A stretch of 64,000 nt of DNA from Bdellovibrionales bacterium (GCA_018266375.1 JAFEAO010000006.1:62001-126000); one strand, 5' to 3'. Counted from the stretch's first letter, positions 24,929-34,743 are shown. The notes: generated by a model not told the origin, from the sequence alone. Numbers and translations: made by a program.

Positions 24929-26944
24929 TTAACGAGAATCGAGGTGGAGCTTTGGTCCGAGTTTCTTCTTCGGAACATCGACGACGCTACGACCGCTTTT
25001 GAAGCGATCTTTGTTTTTATTGCGAAGCGCGACCGGAGTACGGGTGTCGCAAGTACCGAAATCTTTTTTGACTCCGCCGGTTTTTTCCTGGATGCGCTTC
25101 GCGCGCTCGTATTCACGAATGATTTCACGGTGCTCTGGCTTATGCGGTTGCAACAAAGCCTGCTGAATCTTGCGGTCCTTCCAATCTTTGGCAATGTAGA
25201 GCGGCTTCATGCCCATCGGGTTGATGCCAGTCCAGTACATGGCTGTCGCCAAAGTCATCGGAGTCGGAATGAAAGCTTGAACCTGTTGCAGATTCCAGCC
25301 TTTGTCCTTCATGTAGTCGTAAACCTTTTCCATCTTCTCGTGGGTCGTGCCTGGAAAGCCTGAAATAAAGTAAGGAACCACATACTGTTCCTTGCCGACG
25401 TCCTCGGAGACTTCTTTGAAGTAGCTGACGAACTCGTCGAAGTTCTGGAGGCCCGGTTTCTTCATCAAGTGGAGGACTTCTTCGTCCAAATGCTCGGGAG
25501 CGACCTTCAGGTGGCCACCGACGTGGTGAGCGATCAGCTCGCGTAAGTACTCGTGACCCGCTTTTTTGTCGGAGAGCGCGAGATCGTAACGGAGGCCTGA
25601 GGCGATATGGATCTTGCGGATGCCCGGAATTTTTTTCGCTTTGCGGAGGAGGTCGATCTGCGGAGTGTGGTCGTGCTGGAGTTGCGGGCACACTTTCGGG
25701 TGCACGCACGAGAGCTTACGGCACTTGCTCTGGATCTCGGCGCTCTTGCATGAAGTCTTGTACATGTTTGCCGTCGGCCCGCCGATATCGGAGACGATGC
25801 CTTTAAAGCCCGGAACCTTGTTGAGGCCTTCGACCTCTTTTAACAAGCTGTCGGTGGAACGAGACTGCACGATCCGGCCTTGGTGCAAGGTAATCGCGCA
25901 GAAACTGCAACCGCCGTAGCAGCCGCGAACCGAGTTCACCGAGAAGCGAATCATATCTGCCGCTGGAATACGGTTTTTGTACATCGGGTGCTGCTCTTTG
26001 GTGAATGGCATCTCGTAAACCGAGTCCATTTGCTCGGTCGTGAGAGGGAGCGCGGGTGGATTGACGACCGCAGCACGGCTACCGTGATATTGAACGAGAC
26101 GCTTGCCATTGTAAGGAGAGGCTTCGTACTCAATAAAGTAAGCGGCTTTTGCAAATTTACGTTTGTCGTCGCGAACTTCGTCGAAGCTCGGGATCGAGAG
26201 ACGTGGCTCGAGTTGGCGGGCGTGATCTTTGCTTGAGCAGTACGCAATCCCACGCTGAGTCTTGATATAATCGAGTGCGCGAGTGGTTGCTTCGTGACCG
26301 AGGGTGAGGGGTCCACCGATCTCTTGCTCGGCGAGCTTGAATTGCTCCACGATCATTTCGATCGTGCGTTCGCCCATCCCGAAAACGATAAACTCCGCAT
26401 CGAGCTCGGTCAGGATCGACGGGCGGATGCGATTTTGCCAATAATCATAGTGCGCAAGCCTGCGCAAAGAAACTTCCACGCCGCCCACCACGACCGGTGT
26501 GCCCGGAAACGCCTTGCGAGCCATCCCGGAGTAAACCACCGACGCGTAGTCAGGGCGCTTTCCACCGACGCCACCTTCGGAGTACATGTCGTCCGAGCGT
26601 TTCTTTTTGTTCGCGGTGTAGTTGTTAATCATCGAGTCGACGGTGCCGCTCGATACGCCGACGAATAGGCGAGGTCGACCCATCACGAGCAGAGAATCGA
26701 TGCTGCCGTCTTTCCATTTCGGTTGAGAAATAATTCCGACGCGGAGTCCGAGCTTTTCAAGCCAGCGTCCCAAGCACGGAATGCCGAATGTCGGGTGATC
26801 GACGTACGCGTCTCCGTTAATGAGAAGGACATCAAGCTCGTCCCAACCGCACCACTGCATTTCTTGGCGAGTGGTCGGCAAAAACTTTTTACAAGCTTCG
26901 CGATAGACGACTTCGTTTGTGATGGGTTGGCTAACAGGTTTCAC
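24929..26944 (-). CDS. ygiQ: YgiQ-family radical SAM protein (UPF0313)
   Basis: This is a 671-residue cytoplasmic protein. The radical SAM cluster motif is RGCYGGCSFC near residue 340, after an N-terminal half with VGGVEVSLRRLAHYDYW that is specific to YgiQ. The C-terminal part holds DFVSYFKEVS-like and HVGGHLKVAPEHL segments plus a basic tail (RSVVDVPKKKLGPK). The reaction is unknown. It lies on the minus strand between two secreted-protein genes, alone in its transcript. Family certain, function unknown. Confidence 0.93.
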   Translation of the reverse strand: MKPVSQPITNEVVYREACKKFLPTTRQEMQWCGWDELDVLLINGDAYVDHPTFGIPCLGRWLEKLGLRVGIISQPKWKDGSIDSLLVMGRPRLFVGVSSGTVDSMINNYTANKKKRSDDMYSEGGVGGKRPDYASVVYSGMARKAFPGTPVVVGGVEVSLRRLAHYDYWQNRIRPSILTELDAEFIVFGMGERTIEMIVEQFKLAEQEIGGPLTLGHEATTRALDYIKTQRGIAYCSSKDHARQLEPRLSIPSFDEVRDDKRKFAKAAYFIEYEASPYNGKRLVQYHGSRAAVVNPPALPLTTEQMDSVYEMPFTKEQHPMYKNRIPAADMIRFSVNSVRGCYGGCSFCAITLHQGRIVQSRSTDSLLKEVEGLNKVPGFKGIVSDIGGPTANMYKTSCKSAEIQSKCRKLSCVHPKVCPQLQHDHTPQIDLLRKAKKIPGIRKIHIASGLRYDLALSDKKAGHEYLRELIAHHVGGHLKVAPEHLDEEVLHLMKKPGLQNFDEFVSYFKEVSEDVGKEQYVVPYFISGFPGTTHEKMEKVYDYMKDKGWNLQQVQAFIPTPMTLATAMYWTGINPMGMKPLYIAKDWKDRKIQQALLQPHKPEHREIIREYERAKRIQEKTGGVKKDFGTCDTRTPVALRNKNKDRFKSGRSVVDVPKKKLGPKLHLDSR

Positions 26945-27084
26945 GGCGACTCCGCCGCGAATGTTAGCAAAGTTGAGTGTTTTCTACAAGTTATTAAGCA
27001 ACTAGGACTAAAATCAACTATAGGCGATTATACGCCGTTTTCTCTAGATTTTATCTTGTAATTATTATATAAACTTTGTTTAAA

Positions 27085-28551
27085 ATGAAAATCGCCGCTG
27101 CACTTCTCTCGTTGTTTGTCGTTCTCGCTCTGCCTGCTTACGCGCAAGGGCCGAGTGCTGACCTCACCAATCTGGTTAAAGAAGTAACCACGCAAGTGGA
27201 TGCGATCGCGATCACCGCCCAGGACATTCAAGCCGGCACCGTAAAGGCCTTGGAGAGTATTTCAAAAATCAACCTCAACATCTTCAAGAAAAAAGATTTC
27301 GAGGACGCTCGTAAAGAACTTGTTCCTCTTATTTATAAAGCACGCATCGGCCTCCGCAAAAAAATGCAGGACCTCGATGCCGAAGGCAAGTTAGACGAGG
27401 CCACCGCGCGTTCGGTCGAGCGCACAATCCGTTACATGCGCGGGATAGAAGACTATTTGGGCTACGTGGATTCAGATCAGAAAAAAACGAAGCCGCTGAT
27501 CGGAAAGGCAATTCGGTTCCTCACTCCTGCCGGGATGATGGCGGGATACGAAAGTCTTCTTCCGGCGGATAACACGCTGATCAGCCCGGCATTCGATAAA
27601 AAAATTCGTGATGATCGAAGCAACCTCATGCTTAAATCGGGCGATTTGATTCTGAGTCGAGGCTCCGCTTCCACCAGCAGCGCGATCGCCCGTTTGGCCG
27701 ATGAAGACACGCAGTTTAGCCATGTCGCTCTCGTTTACATCGATCCAATCACCAAGAAAGGCTATCTGATCGAAGCACACATCGAGCTCGGTGTTCTCAC
27801 GTCTCCAATCGAAACTTGGCTCAAAGACGGCAAAAAACGTTCGGCTGTTTATCGCTATAAGGACACTGCGCTTGCGAAGACCGCGGCTGAAAAAATGTTT
27901 AGATTCGTTTCGGATTACAAAGCCAAAACCGGCAAGAACATTCCTTACGACTTCAGTTTCAACATGAATGACGGCACTTCGGTGTTTTGTAGTGAAGTCG
28001 TACGTATCGCGTATGCACTCGCGGATGAAAACACACACATTCCTCAGTATGCATCGTCACTGAATCCAAAAAATCGCCTGTACTTGGATCAGCTTGGCAT
28101 TCAAGAAAAGAAGTCGTTCATCCCAGCCGACATCGAGGCTGACCCTCGCTTTACTCCGATCGTCGAGTGGCGCGATTTTCCTCAGATTAAAGATAGCTGG
28201 CTTCGTGATGCGATCACGACCAAAATCTATGAGTGGATGGAGCGCGATACTCTGAAGTACCGTCCCAATGCCCTACAGCGATTCGCGGCTAAGGCGCTCG
28301 TGGGTCTCCGTCACACTCCGATTTGCGAGTGGGCGTTTAAAGATCGCCTCGCCGACAATGCGTCATCCGAAGTTGTTGGCGTCATGTTCGCGATCGAAAG
28401 TCTCTACGCTAAGGTCATGAACAAGCTTCTCGCCAAGGAGGCCGTGGTGATCGCCGCTCGCGGTACGCCATATACGCTTTTAGAGGCGGAACAGGCGCTT
28501 GAGCAAATGCGCCAGGAAGCTCCTGAGATATTCTCGAAGCTCCTGCGTTGA
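27085..28551 (+). CDS. YiiX-type permuted papain-like amidase, secreted
   Basis: This is a 488-residue protein with a signal peptide (MKIAAALLSLFVVLALPAYAQ). The centre carries the permuted NlpC/P60 (YiiX/YaeF, C92-like) pattern: KSGDLILSRG, then His213 in FSHVALVYID, then EAHIELGV, then Cys302 in SVFCSEVVRIAY. The N-terminal 150 residues are helical (KALESISKINLN), and the C-terminal 130 are also helical. Cleavage of an amide or ester in the cell wall or in lipoproteins is inferred. ATG 27085 is chosen over a TTG at 27076. No clear ribosome-binding site is seen. Confidence 0.83.
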   Translation: MKIAAALLSLFVVLALPAYAQGPSADLTNLVKEVTTQVDAIAITAQDIQAGTVKALESISKINLNIFKKKDFEDARKELVPLIYKARIGLRKKMQDLDAEGKLDEATARSVERTIRYMRGIEDYLGYVDSDQKKTKPLIGKAIRFLTPAGMMAGYESLLPADNTLISPAFDKKIRDDRSNLMLKSGDLILSRGSASTSSAIARLADEDTQFSHVALVYIDPITKKGYLIEAHIELGVLTSPIETWLKDGKKRSAVYRYKDTALAKTAAEKMFRFVSDYKAKTGKNIPYDFSFNMNDGTSVFCSEVVRIAYALADENTHIPQYASSLNPKNRLYLDQLGIQEKKSFIPADIEADPRFTPIVEWRDFPQIKDSWLRDAITTKIYEWMERDTLKYRPNALQRFAAKALVGLRHTPICEWAFKDRLADNASSEVVGVMFAIESLYAKVMNKLLAKEAVVIAARGTPYTLLEAEQALEQMRQEAPEIFSKLLR

Positions 28552-28628
28552 CATTCGTAGTGGCGTCGATTGTTCGCCCGTAGTTTACGCGGACTTTGCC
28601 AGGAAGCCGGCTGTGCTACACTTTCTCT

Positions 28629-29777
28629 ATGGCAAAAGCTTACCTTCCGACTGTCTCAGAGTTGATCGATGCTATCGAATCGCGCATTCCTCCGTCTTGC
28701 TCCGAAGGCTGGGACCAGGTGGGCCTCGTCGTTGGTAATCAGAAGGCAAGTGTCACCGGCGTGGTGATCGGTGTGGATCTTACCGAGCGGCTGCTCGAAC
28801 AAGCCAAACGCAATAAATGCAATTTCATTGTGATCCATCATCCGCCACTTTTTCCGCGCGGACGCGGGATGACTCGCTTGATGAAGGGCAAGAGCAATGA
28901 TCTTTCGACATTGCTCCTCGAAGCCTACGAGCAAAAAGTCGCCGTCTATGTCGCTCACACTAACTTCGATCGCTGCGCGCTCGATGGCATGATCCAACTC
29001 GCGAGCGATCTAGGCGGGGTGGTGGTCGGCCGTGTGTGGGAACAGCCGGATGAAGGTCGGACGTTGCTGAAAAAGCTGGTGACTTACGTTCCGGCTCACT
29101 ATTTCGAGAAAGTTCGCGACGCGCTTTACTCGGTGGGCTGCGGACATATCGGCAATTACGATTCTTGCGGTTTCGGTTCGGCGGGCATCGGGAATTATCG
29201 CCCGCTTCAAGGCGCAAATCCATTTCATGGCGAAATCGGGAATCTCGAAACCGTGGACGAAGTCCGCTTTGAAACGCTTGTCGTGACTGGTATGGAAGAC
29301 ATCGCTCTTGAGACTCTGAAGAGCGTACACCCGTACGAGGAGGTCGCGTACGATCTGTACCCTGTTCTACAAAACCCGGCGAAACTCGGAATGGTTTGGG
29401 GCCTAGGCTACGGTTTTGTCGCTAAACTCAAAAAGCCGATGAGTTTCTCTGTGTTTACGTCTAAAGTTAAAAATGTTTTCAAATGCGACACGATTCTCAC
29501 TTCTCAGCATCAGCCAAAAATGGTTTCAAAGATCGCGTTCACGCCGGGTAAGGGGAGTTCGTTCTTGAAATCCGCGCGCGCACACGGGGTCGATGTCTAC
29601 ATCACCGGCGAAGTCGGTTATCACGGGAGTGTGGACGCCGCACGCCAAGGTCTTTCGGTATTCGAACTGGGCCATCGCGAGAGTGAGCACTATTTTTTAA
29701 AGACTTTTGCGGCTTGGTGCAAAGAATGGGGACTTAAGCACGCAACTCTGGATGAGCGGACGCAGAGGTTTTTGTAG
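28629..29777 (+). CDS. Nif3/DUF34-family metal-binding protein with inserted domain
   Basis: This is a 382-residue protein of the Nif3 family. Metal-site residues appear in the first half as FIVIHHPPLFPRG and AHTNFD, and near the end as HRESEHYF. Residues of about 135-245, including LVTYVPAHYFEKVRDALYS and HPYEEVAYDLYPV, form the PII/CutA-like insertion found in YqfO-type members. The function of Nif3 proteins is not settled. The 3' end overlaps the convergent mnmA by 44 bases. ATG 28629 (MAKAYLP) is preferred to 28596. Confidence 0.88.
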   Translation: MAKAYLPTVSELIDAIESRIPPSCSEGWDQVGLVVGNQKASVTGVVIGVDLTERLLEQAKRNKCNFIVIHHPPLFPRGRGMTRLMKGKSNDLSTLLLEAYEQKVAVYVAHTNFDRCALDGMIQLASDLGGVVVGRVWEQPDEGRTLLKKLVTYVPAHYFEKVRDALYSVGCGHIGNYDSCGFGSAGIGNYRPLQGANPFHGEIGNLETVDEVRFETLVVTGMEDIALETLKSVHPYEEVAYDLYPVLQNPAKLGMVWGLGYGFVAKLKKPMSFSVFTSKVKNVFKCDTILTSQHQPKMVSKIAFTPGKGSSFLKSARAHGVDVYITGEVGYHGSVDAARQGLSVFELGHRESEHYFLKTFAAWCKEWGLKHATLDERTQRFL

Positions 29778-30894
29778 ACTTCTCTTCGTACAAACTTGGC
29801 CCCACTTCGGAGATCACGCCGCCGCCAAGGCAAGCGTCATCTTGGTAAAACACCACATACTGACCCGGAGTGACCGCACGCTGAGGATCTTTAAAGTCGA
29901 CGCGCACGCGGCCGTCGCTTTCGAAACTCACCGCGCACGGTTGATCGACTTGGCGATAACGAGTCTTCGCGGTGCAATCAAACGACGCAGTTGGTGCAAG
30001 GCTTGCCATCCAATTTAATTCTTGTGCAAACAAGTAGCGGCTATAAAGAGCAGGGTGTTCAACCCCGCGAGCGACCACAAGCTCGTTGTGGGCTTTATCT
30101 TTCGCGACGACGAACCATGGTTCGCCTTCACCGCCTAAGCCCAAGCCTTTGCGTTGTCCGAGGGTGTGGAACGCGATCCCGTCGTGGCGACCGACCACTT
30201 CGCCGCTCTCAAGCTCTCGAATATCGCCCGGCTTGGCTTGAACGTATTGATTCAGGAAAGTTTTGAATTTACGCTCGCCGATAAAACAAATACCGGTGCT
30301 GTCTTTTTTAGCGTGGGTCGCAAGACCTATCTTTTTGGCGATTTCGCGGACTTCAGGTTTAGTAAGATGGCCGATCGGGAACAAAACTTTTTGGAAAATC
30401 TTGCCCGGAACCGCCGTTAGAAAATAAGTTTGATCTTTATTGGCGTCGATCGCGCGGCGGAGCGGCCCCTTAGAATCGCCTGCGATAGTATCGTGCGCCA
30501 CTTGGCAGTAATGTCCGGTCGCCAAGTAATCGCAGCCGAACTCTTCGGCCTTCTTCAAAAACAAATCGAATTTGATTTCGCGGTTACATAGCACGTCCGG
30601 GTTCGGAGTGAAGCCGGCTTCGTACTGTTTCAAGAATTCGGAGAAGACGTGATCGCGATACTCTTCGACAAACTCGATCGAGTAGCAGGGGATACCGAGC
30701 TCGGCGCAAACTTTTTGCACGTCTTTGTAATCTTCGTTCGCCGAGCAGTTACCGTTTTCATCGGTTTCATCCCAGTTTTTCATGAAAAGACCGAGCACAT
30801 CAAAGCCTTGTTCTTTGAGTAAATACGCGGCGACGGAAGAGTCCACCCCTCCCGACATTCCGAGAATTACACGCTTTTTGCCGGTATTTTGCAC
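29734..30894 (-). CDS. mnmA: tRNA-specific 2-thiouridylase
   Basis: This is a 386-residue cytoplasmic enzyme that puts sulfur on U34 of tRNA-Lys, Glu and Gln. The PP-loop SGGVDSS is at residues 14-20. The two catalytic cysteines are visible in DVLCNREIKF and STGICFIGERKF. Sulfur would come from a cysteine desulfurase such as the one at the left edge. The last 44 bases overlap Nif3 on the opposite strand. It is divergent from the small secreted protein gene across a 152-base gap. Confidence 0.96.
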   Translation of the reverse strand: MQNTGKKRVILGMSGGVDSSVAAYLLKEQGFDVLGLFMKNWDETDENGNCSANEDYKDVQKVCAELGIPCYSIEFVEEYRDHVFSEFLKQYEAGFTPNPDVLCNREIKFDLFLKKAEEFGCDYLATGHYCQVAHDTIAGDSKGPLRRAIDANKDQTYFLTAVPGKIFQKVLFPIGHLTKPEVREIAKKIGLATHAKKDSTGICFIGERKFKTFLNQYVQAKPGDIRELESGEVVGRHDGIAFHTLGQRKGLGLGGEGEPWFVVAKDKAHNELVVARGVEHPALYSRYLFAQELNWMASLAPTASFDCTAKTRYRQVDQPCAVSFESDGRVRVDFKDPQRAVTPGQYVVFYQDDACLGGGVISEVGPSLYEEKSTKTSASAHPELRA

Positions 30895-31046
30895 GTTCCG
30901 ACGGTAGCATATGTATATTTTTTAGTCACGGTCTAAGCCTTAGACACTTTTTGGCACCCGAGCGGCTTGATGTCGCATAAAACTCATGAACGCGGGCATG
31001 GGTTATGCACCGATATAGGGGTAGGACAGGGTAAGGGGTGTTAAAC

Positions 31047-31364
31047 ATGAACACTAAATTCGTTTATTTTTTTGCAATTCTCGCGCTTGTTATGTCGAGC
31101 TTCGCGCTCGGCTCCGAGAGAAACCATTATAAGATTGCCAACTCCGAGAGCGGTTCTTCAAGCGACCAGTTCGCACTTTGCGAACAAGCGAAGACCCGCG
31201 CACGTGCCCTGGTTCAATGCGTTCTCGACGACGAGAAGAAGTTAAACCGCTCTCCGGGCAAAGCCGGGGTTGAGATGGATTCAGCCTGCGACTGCAAGTT
31301 GCACGAAAATCAGTTCAGTTGCTCCGTCGGAGTCAGCTTCTCCTGCGAATACAGCGCTAAGTAA
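31047..31364 (+). CDS. Small secreted cysteine-rich protein
   Basis: This is a 105-residue protein with a signal peptide (residues 1-22, cut near FALG). The mature part of about 80 residues has six cysteines (FALCEQ, VQCVL, SACDCK, FSCSV, FSCEY), so three disulfides are plausible. No known family. AAGGGG at 31033-31038 is a ribosome-binding site eight bases before ATG 31047. The gene stands alone, convergent with the M48 gene. Confidence 0.6.
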   Translation: MNTKFVYFFAILALVMSSFALGSERNHYKIANSESGSSSDQFALCEQAKTRARALVQCVLDDEKKLNRSPGKAGVEMDSACDCKLHENQFSCSVGVSFSCEYSAK

Positions 31365-31407
31365 TCAGGCCGATTCGTGTCCGCGGCTTTGAAAAGGAAA
31401 TCTTTGC

Positions 31408-32694
31408 CTAGCGATTGGGGTCTGACGAATCGGACTGAACCGGCTCGACGATCGCCGCCGGGTGTTCAGACGCGATCTCGCGTTTGGGTTCAGGCGTCTC
31501 GGGTTTTGTCGAGACAAAGTAGAACGTCGCAACCAGCATGAGCGCATAGGCGCTTGCGACCTGCAAAACATGACCTTTTAAGAACTGCTCTTGTGGAATC
31601 TCTCCGGTGTGAATCACGTTAATGCGTTCTTCGAGGGAGGGATGAGCCTGACTCAACATGAAGCGGGTGAGGAAAGGGCGCTTCTTGTAGTTCGTGCCGT
31701 GATCATCGGTAATTTTTTGGAGCGCACCGATCATGGCTTCAGACGAAGACCCCATCTTTACCGCTTCGACATCAGCTTCGTGCTCGTGCCGATGAATCGC
31801 ATTGTAAATCATCCGGTTCATGCAATAAAGCGCGCCGAGGGCGGCAAAAATGCTGGCAGCCGCTTGTAGCTGCAGTTGCTGAAGCTGGAATTTGATCATC
31901 ACCGACACGAGCAAGATCACGGGGATTGAAGCAAGCGCGACGCTCAAAAGGTAGGAGTAAAGCACGGCAAAAACGCGTTTGCGAATATGGTGCAAGCGAA
32001 AGTGCGAAGCTTCGTGGCGCATGACCGCGACGAATTCCTCCTCGCTCAAACGGCTAAAGAGATTATCCGTGACCAGAAGCGTGCGCTTCAACGGACCGAA
32101 ACCCCACTTGGTTCCGCAAACCATGGCGTTCGTGGTGTTCCGCTTTTTAGTTTGAATGATGCGAATGTGCCCGAGGTCAACACCGGCTTGTTTGAAGACG
32201 GCGCGGATTTCATCTGTCAGGCGGCTCTCCGTCATCGGGAGCGTATCGAAAAGCACGCGAACAAAAATCGGAGTCGCGTAAAAGAAGATCAAAAATCCAA
32301 ATACGTTGAAGAGATAAACGAGCGCCCACATGCACAGGAAAAACGCGAGCGTACGAAGCGTCTGAACGAGAGAGTGAAGCGCAGAAAACGGTTGGCGTAG
32401 GCCGTTCTCGGGAGTCGGTTTCAAGCCGTCGATCGCCTTCGAATAATCGTAGTGCACCCAAAGATAAGCCATCAGGCAGAGTGCAAAACTCAACTTTGTA
32501 ACGCCTTGTGTTATCGCGGAATTAGGAGCGCATACACCACCCAAACAAACTCCCATTAACCACAAAGTGACTCGGGTATAGGCAGTCTCGACGTATTCGC
32601 GACCCTGTTTACTGTTTTCCTGGAGCTGTTTACGAAAAAACAAAGTCGTCAAAATTGGCGCAAAAACCAGGGCTGTTAAGTAAAAGTAGCTCAT
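31408..32694 (-). CDS. M48-family membrane metallopeptidase
   Basis: This is a 428-residue zinc peptidase. The zinc motif HEASH is at residues 227-231, and the third ligand Glu lies in HEHEADVEAV. Four or more membrane helices surround the catalytic domain (an N-terminal cluster to residue 145, then helices near 250-280 and at the C-terminus near 395). Ste24/HtpX-type enzymes cut membrane or lipoprotein substrates. The exact role is unknown. The C-terminal 25 residues are polar and acidic. Confidence 0.9.
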   Translation of the reverse strand: MSYFYLTALVFAPILTTLFFRKQLQENSKQGREYVETAYTRVTLWLMGVCLGGVCAPNSAITQGVTKLSFALCLMAYLWVHYDYSKAIDGLKPTPENGLRQPFSALHSLVQTLRTLAFFLCMWALVYLFNVFGFLIFFYATPIFVRVLFDTLPMTESRLTDEIRAVFKQAGVDLGHIRIIQTKKRNTTNAMVCGTKWGFGPLKRTLLVTDNLFSRLSEEEFVAVMRHEASHFRLHHIRKRVFAVLYSYLLSVALASIPVILLVSVMIKFQLQQLQLQAAASIFAALGALYCMNRMIYNAIHRHEHEADVEAVKMGSSSEAMIGALQKITDDHGTNYKKRPFLTRFMLSQAHPSLEERINVIHTGEIPQEQFLKGHVLQVASAYALMLVATFYFVSTKPETPEPKREIASEHPAAIVEPVQSDSSDPNR

Positions 32695-32947
32695 CCGTTA
32701 GCCACCCTCCGTTACTCTTTTCGGCGCGTTCAGGACCGTACAATAGAGGCAAAAATTGCCCTCAAAGTGGTTAAGATCAATTCATATTCAGATGTTTTGA
32801 CGCGCCGCGCAAAGTTATAGACTCGGTTTATTCGAGCTGGTTATGACGCACTATGAAAACTTGAAGTTCGGGCAGATAGTGCGTGCACCAAAAAGGGAAC
32901 GATCCACGGGGACGGGATGTGGATCAGAAATTTGTGAGGGTATGAAA
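32695..32947. other. Divergent gap between M48 peptidase and vWA lipoprotein genes
   Basis: This is about 250 bases without a credible gene. A TTGACG (32797-32802) and a TATAGA (32816-32821) are present, but the 13-base spacing is too short for a standard promoter. A GAGGG ribosome-binding site lies at 32936-32940, seven bases before ATG 32948. Confidence 0.4.
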
Positions 32948-34198
32948 ATGAAACAGAGACCAACTTCCGTTGTAGTAAACGTGTTGCTTGCGGCGAGCAT
33001 GATCGCTCTCGCGGGCTGCGAACAAGCTTATCATCTGAACCGTAACCAGAACGCGATGTCGACCGAGAATTTTACGCCAACTAATCCAACCGGCGTGACT
33101 CCGACTAATCCGGAGATTCCAACTCAGCCGATAGTGAGGGGTCCGAAATCTGCGATGAATGTCGAGACGTTCAATGCGGCCGCAAACCAGGTTAAGAAGA
33201 TCGACTTCCTCTTCGTCGTCGATAACTCAGGCAGTATGTACGATAACCAAAAGAAACTCGCGGCTGGCTTTAAAAACTTCGCGAACGCTTTTTATCGCCG
33301 CGCGGATCTCGATATCTGTACTGCGATCATCACTTCGGACCGTTATCTCGGTCGTACTGACGAATATAAGAGCGGCACTTACTATCGTGAGCGCAAGCTT
33401 CCTTGTACTAAGCCGGCGGGTTCCACGGCGTGGAGCGCGGAGCAAATGCAAGCGCACATCGATTCTTTGATTTCAAGCTTCGAAGAGCAAGTGTACGTCG
33501 GTACATACGGCGACGGTTACGAGTTGATGGGTAAATCACTCGTTAGTTTCTTGTACAACTTGAACGCATGGGGCGAACCGATCGATCCGGCGAAGCGTAA
33601 CTCGTTTTTTCGTAAAGACGCGGTGGCAAACATCACATTCATCACCGATGAGAACAACTACTTCAACTCCGGTGTCGTAGCGACTGACGGTAGCGTCATC
33701 ACTGAAGACAAGAACGATCTTCCATACGTGACCGGCGCGATGGATCCGACCGATAAACGCCAAGGTGTTAAAAACTATCTCGATACCTACTTCGGTGCGG
33801 TGAGCCCGACACTCAGCTACTCAACGACTTCGATTCTTGAAACGACTCGCCCGGCGAACATAATTCCCGGATTGAACACAAACCTCGATGCGCTCGTGAA
33901 GGCGGTCGGACGCGAATCGACCGAGAGTAACATCAACGACAGCGTCAGCGGTTACACCGACGTGTACGCAAAAATGGCCGACGCGATCGTGTTGCGCGCC
34001 TCTGCCTTCAATCTTTCGCGCCCGATCGCTGGTGATCTCACCGTACGCATCGTGCGCTTGAACGGCGAAGTTGTGACCTTGTCGGTCGCCACGGATTACA
34101 CGCAGCAATCACCGACTAGCATCGCGCTTAATCCCGGAATTCTTCCGGCGATTCAGACCGGTGACAAAATCCAAGTGTCTTACCGTTATATGCTTTAA
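32948..34198 (+). CDS. von Willebrand factor A-domain lipoprotein
   Basis: This is a 416-residue lipoprotein (MIALAGC, Cys24). A linker rich in Asn, Thr and Pro (TPTNPTGVTPTNPEIP) leads to a vWA domain with the metal-site motif VDNSGSM at residues 91-97 and later VANITFITDENNYF. The domain typically binds a protein ligand through a metal ion. The C-terminal part (from about residue 345) is beta-rich, with TVRIVRLNGEVVTL. The first of the two possible ATGs (32942, 32948) is less well spaced from GAGGG, so 32948 is used. The PilZ-like gene follows 26 bases on. Confidence 0.88.
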   Translation: MKQRPTSVVVNVLLAASMIALAGCEQAYHLNRNQNAMSTENFTPTNPTGVTPTNPEIPTQPIVRGPKSAMNVETFNAAANQVKKIDFLFVVDNSGSMYDNQKKLAAGFKNFANAFYRRADLDICTAIITSDRYLGRTDEYKSGTYYRERKLPCTKPAGSTAWSAEQMQAHIDSLISSFEEQVYVGTYGDGYELMGKSLVSFLYNLNAWGEPIDPAKRNSFFRKDAVANITFITDENNYFNSGVVATDGSVITEDKNDLPYVTGAMDPTDKRQGVKNYLDTYFGAVSPTLSYSTTSILETTRPANIIPGLNTNLDALVKAVGRESTESNINDSVSGYTDVYAKMADAIVLRASAFNLSRPIAGDLTVRIVRLNGEVVTLSVATDYTQQSPTSIALNPGILPAIQTGDKIQVSYRYML

Positions 34199-34224
34199 CC
34201 CGAGAACTGAAAAGGAGACGCTAT

Positions 34225-34743
34225 ATGAATAACCAAAAAATCAGTTTCGTGAACCAGACGTCAAATGAACGTATCACCGTCGCAGACTTTGATTCAGCAG
34301 CGGTTCTCGCCGACGTACTCAAAGAAGTATCGATCGATTGGGTGGTCGAGGGCCAAGAGAGAGAGAGGCCGGCTCCAGTGATCGTAGCGCCAATCGCTTC
34401 GATTGCGGACGTGACTCCGCTCCCGGTTATCCTCGGCGCCGCAAAAGAAGAAAAGCATGGTAAAGAGTTCCGCGTGATTCTGATCTCCGGAACCTCAACT
34501 TTTCGTTGCGGGACTTGCAGCGCTTCGATGGAAGAAGTCGTTCTGAAGAACGTCGCGCCGGAAGCCTTCCAGCAAAAGCAATGTACGGCTTATATCAGTC
34601 ACAAAGACATGAGCGAGAGCATTGAGGTCACGTGTAAAGTCATGACCAATGCTAGCGGCGAATGTCACCTTAAGTTCGTGAAATCAGCGTCTTCTGAAAT
34701 GAAACGTTGGTCCGAGTGGATGTCAGAAAGCGTAGCCTCTTAA
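34225..34743 (+). CDS. PilZ-like cytoplasmic protein
   Basis: This is a 172-residue protein without a signal peptide. A proline-rich linker (VVEGQERERPAPVIVAP) separates a short N-terminal domain of about 40 residues from a C-terminal beta-rich domain. The C-terminal domain (about residues 78-165, FRVILISGTSTFRCGTCSAS and ending MKRWSEWM) resembles the PilZ fold of Bdellovibrio-like proteins, but the cyclic-di-GMP motif RxxxR / D-S-x-x-G is not intact. AGGAG lies eight bases before ATG 34225. The pairing with the vWA lipoprotein suggests co-expression. Confidence 0.5.
   Translation: MNNQKISFVNQTSNERITVADFDSAAVLADVLKEVSIDWVVEGQERERPAPVIVAPIASIADVTPLPVILGAAKEEKHGKEFRVILISGTSTFRCGTCSASMEEVVLKNVAPEAFQQKQCTAYISHKDMSESIEVTCKVMTNASGECHLKFVKSASSEMKRWSEWMSESVAS

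Noticed and set aside
32797-32821. TTGACG and TATAGA as promoter of the vWA gene
   Set aside because: The 13-base spacing is too short for a sigma-70 promoter.
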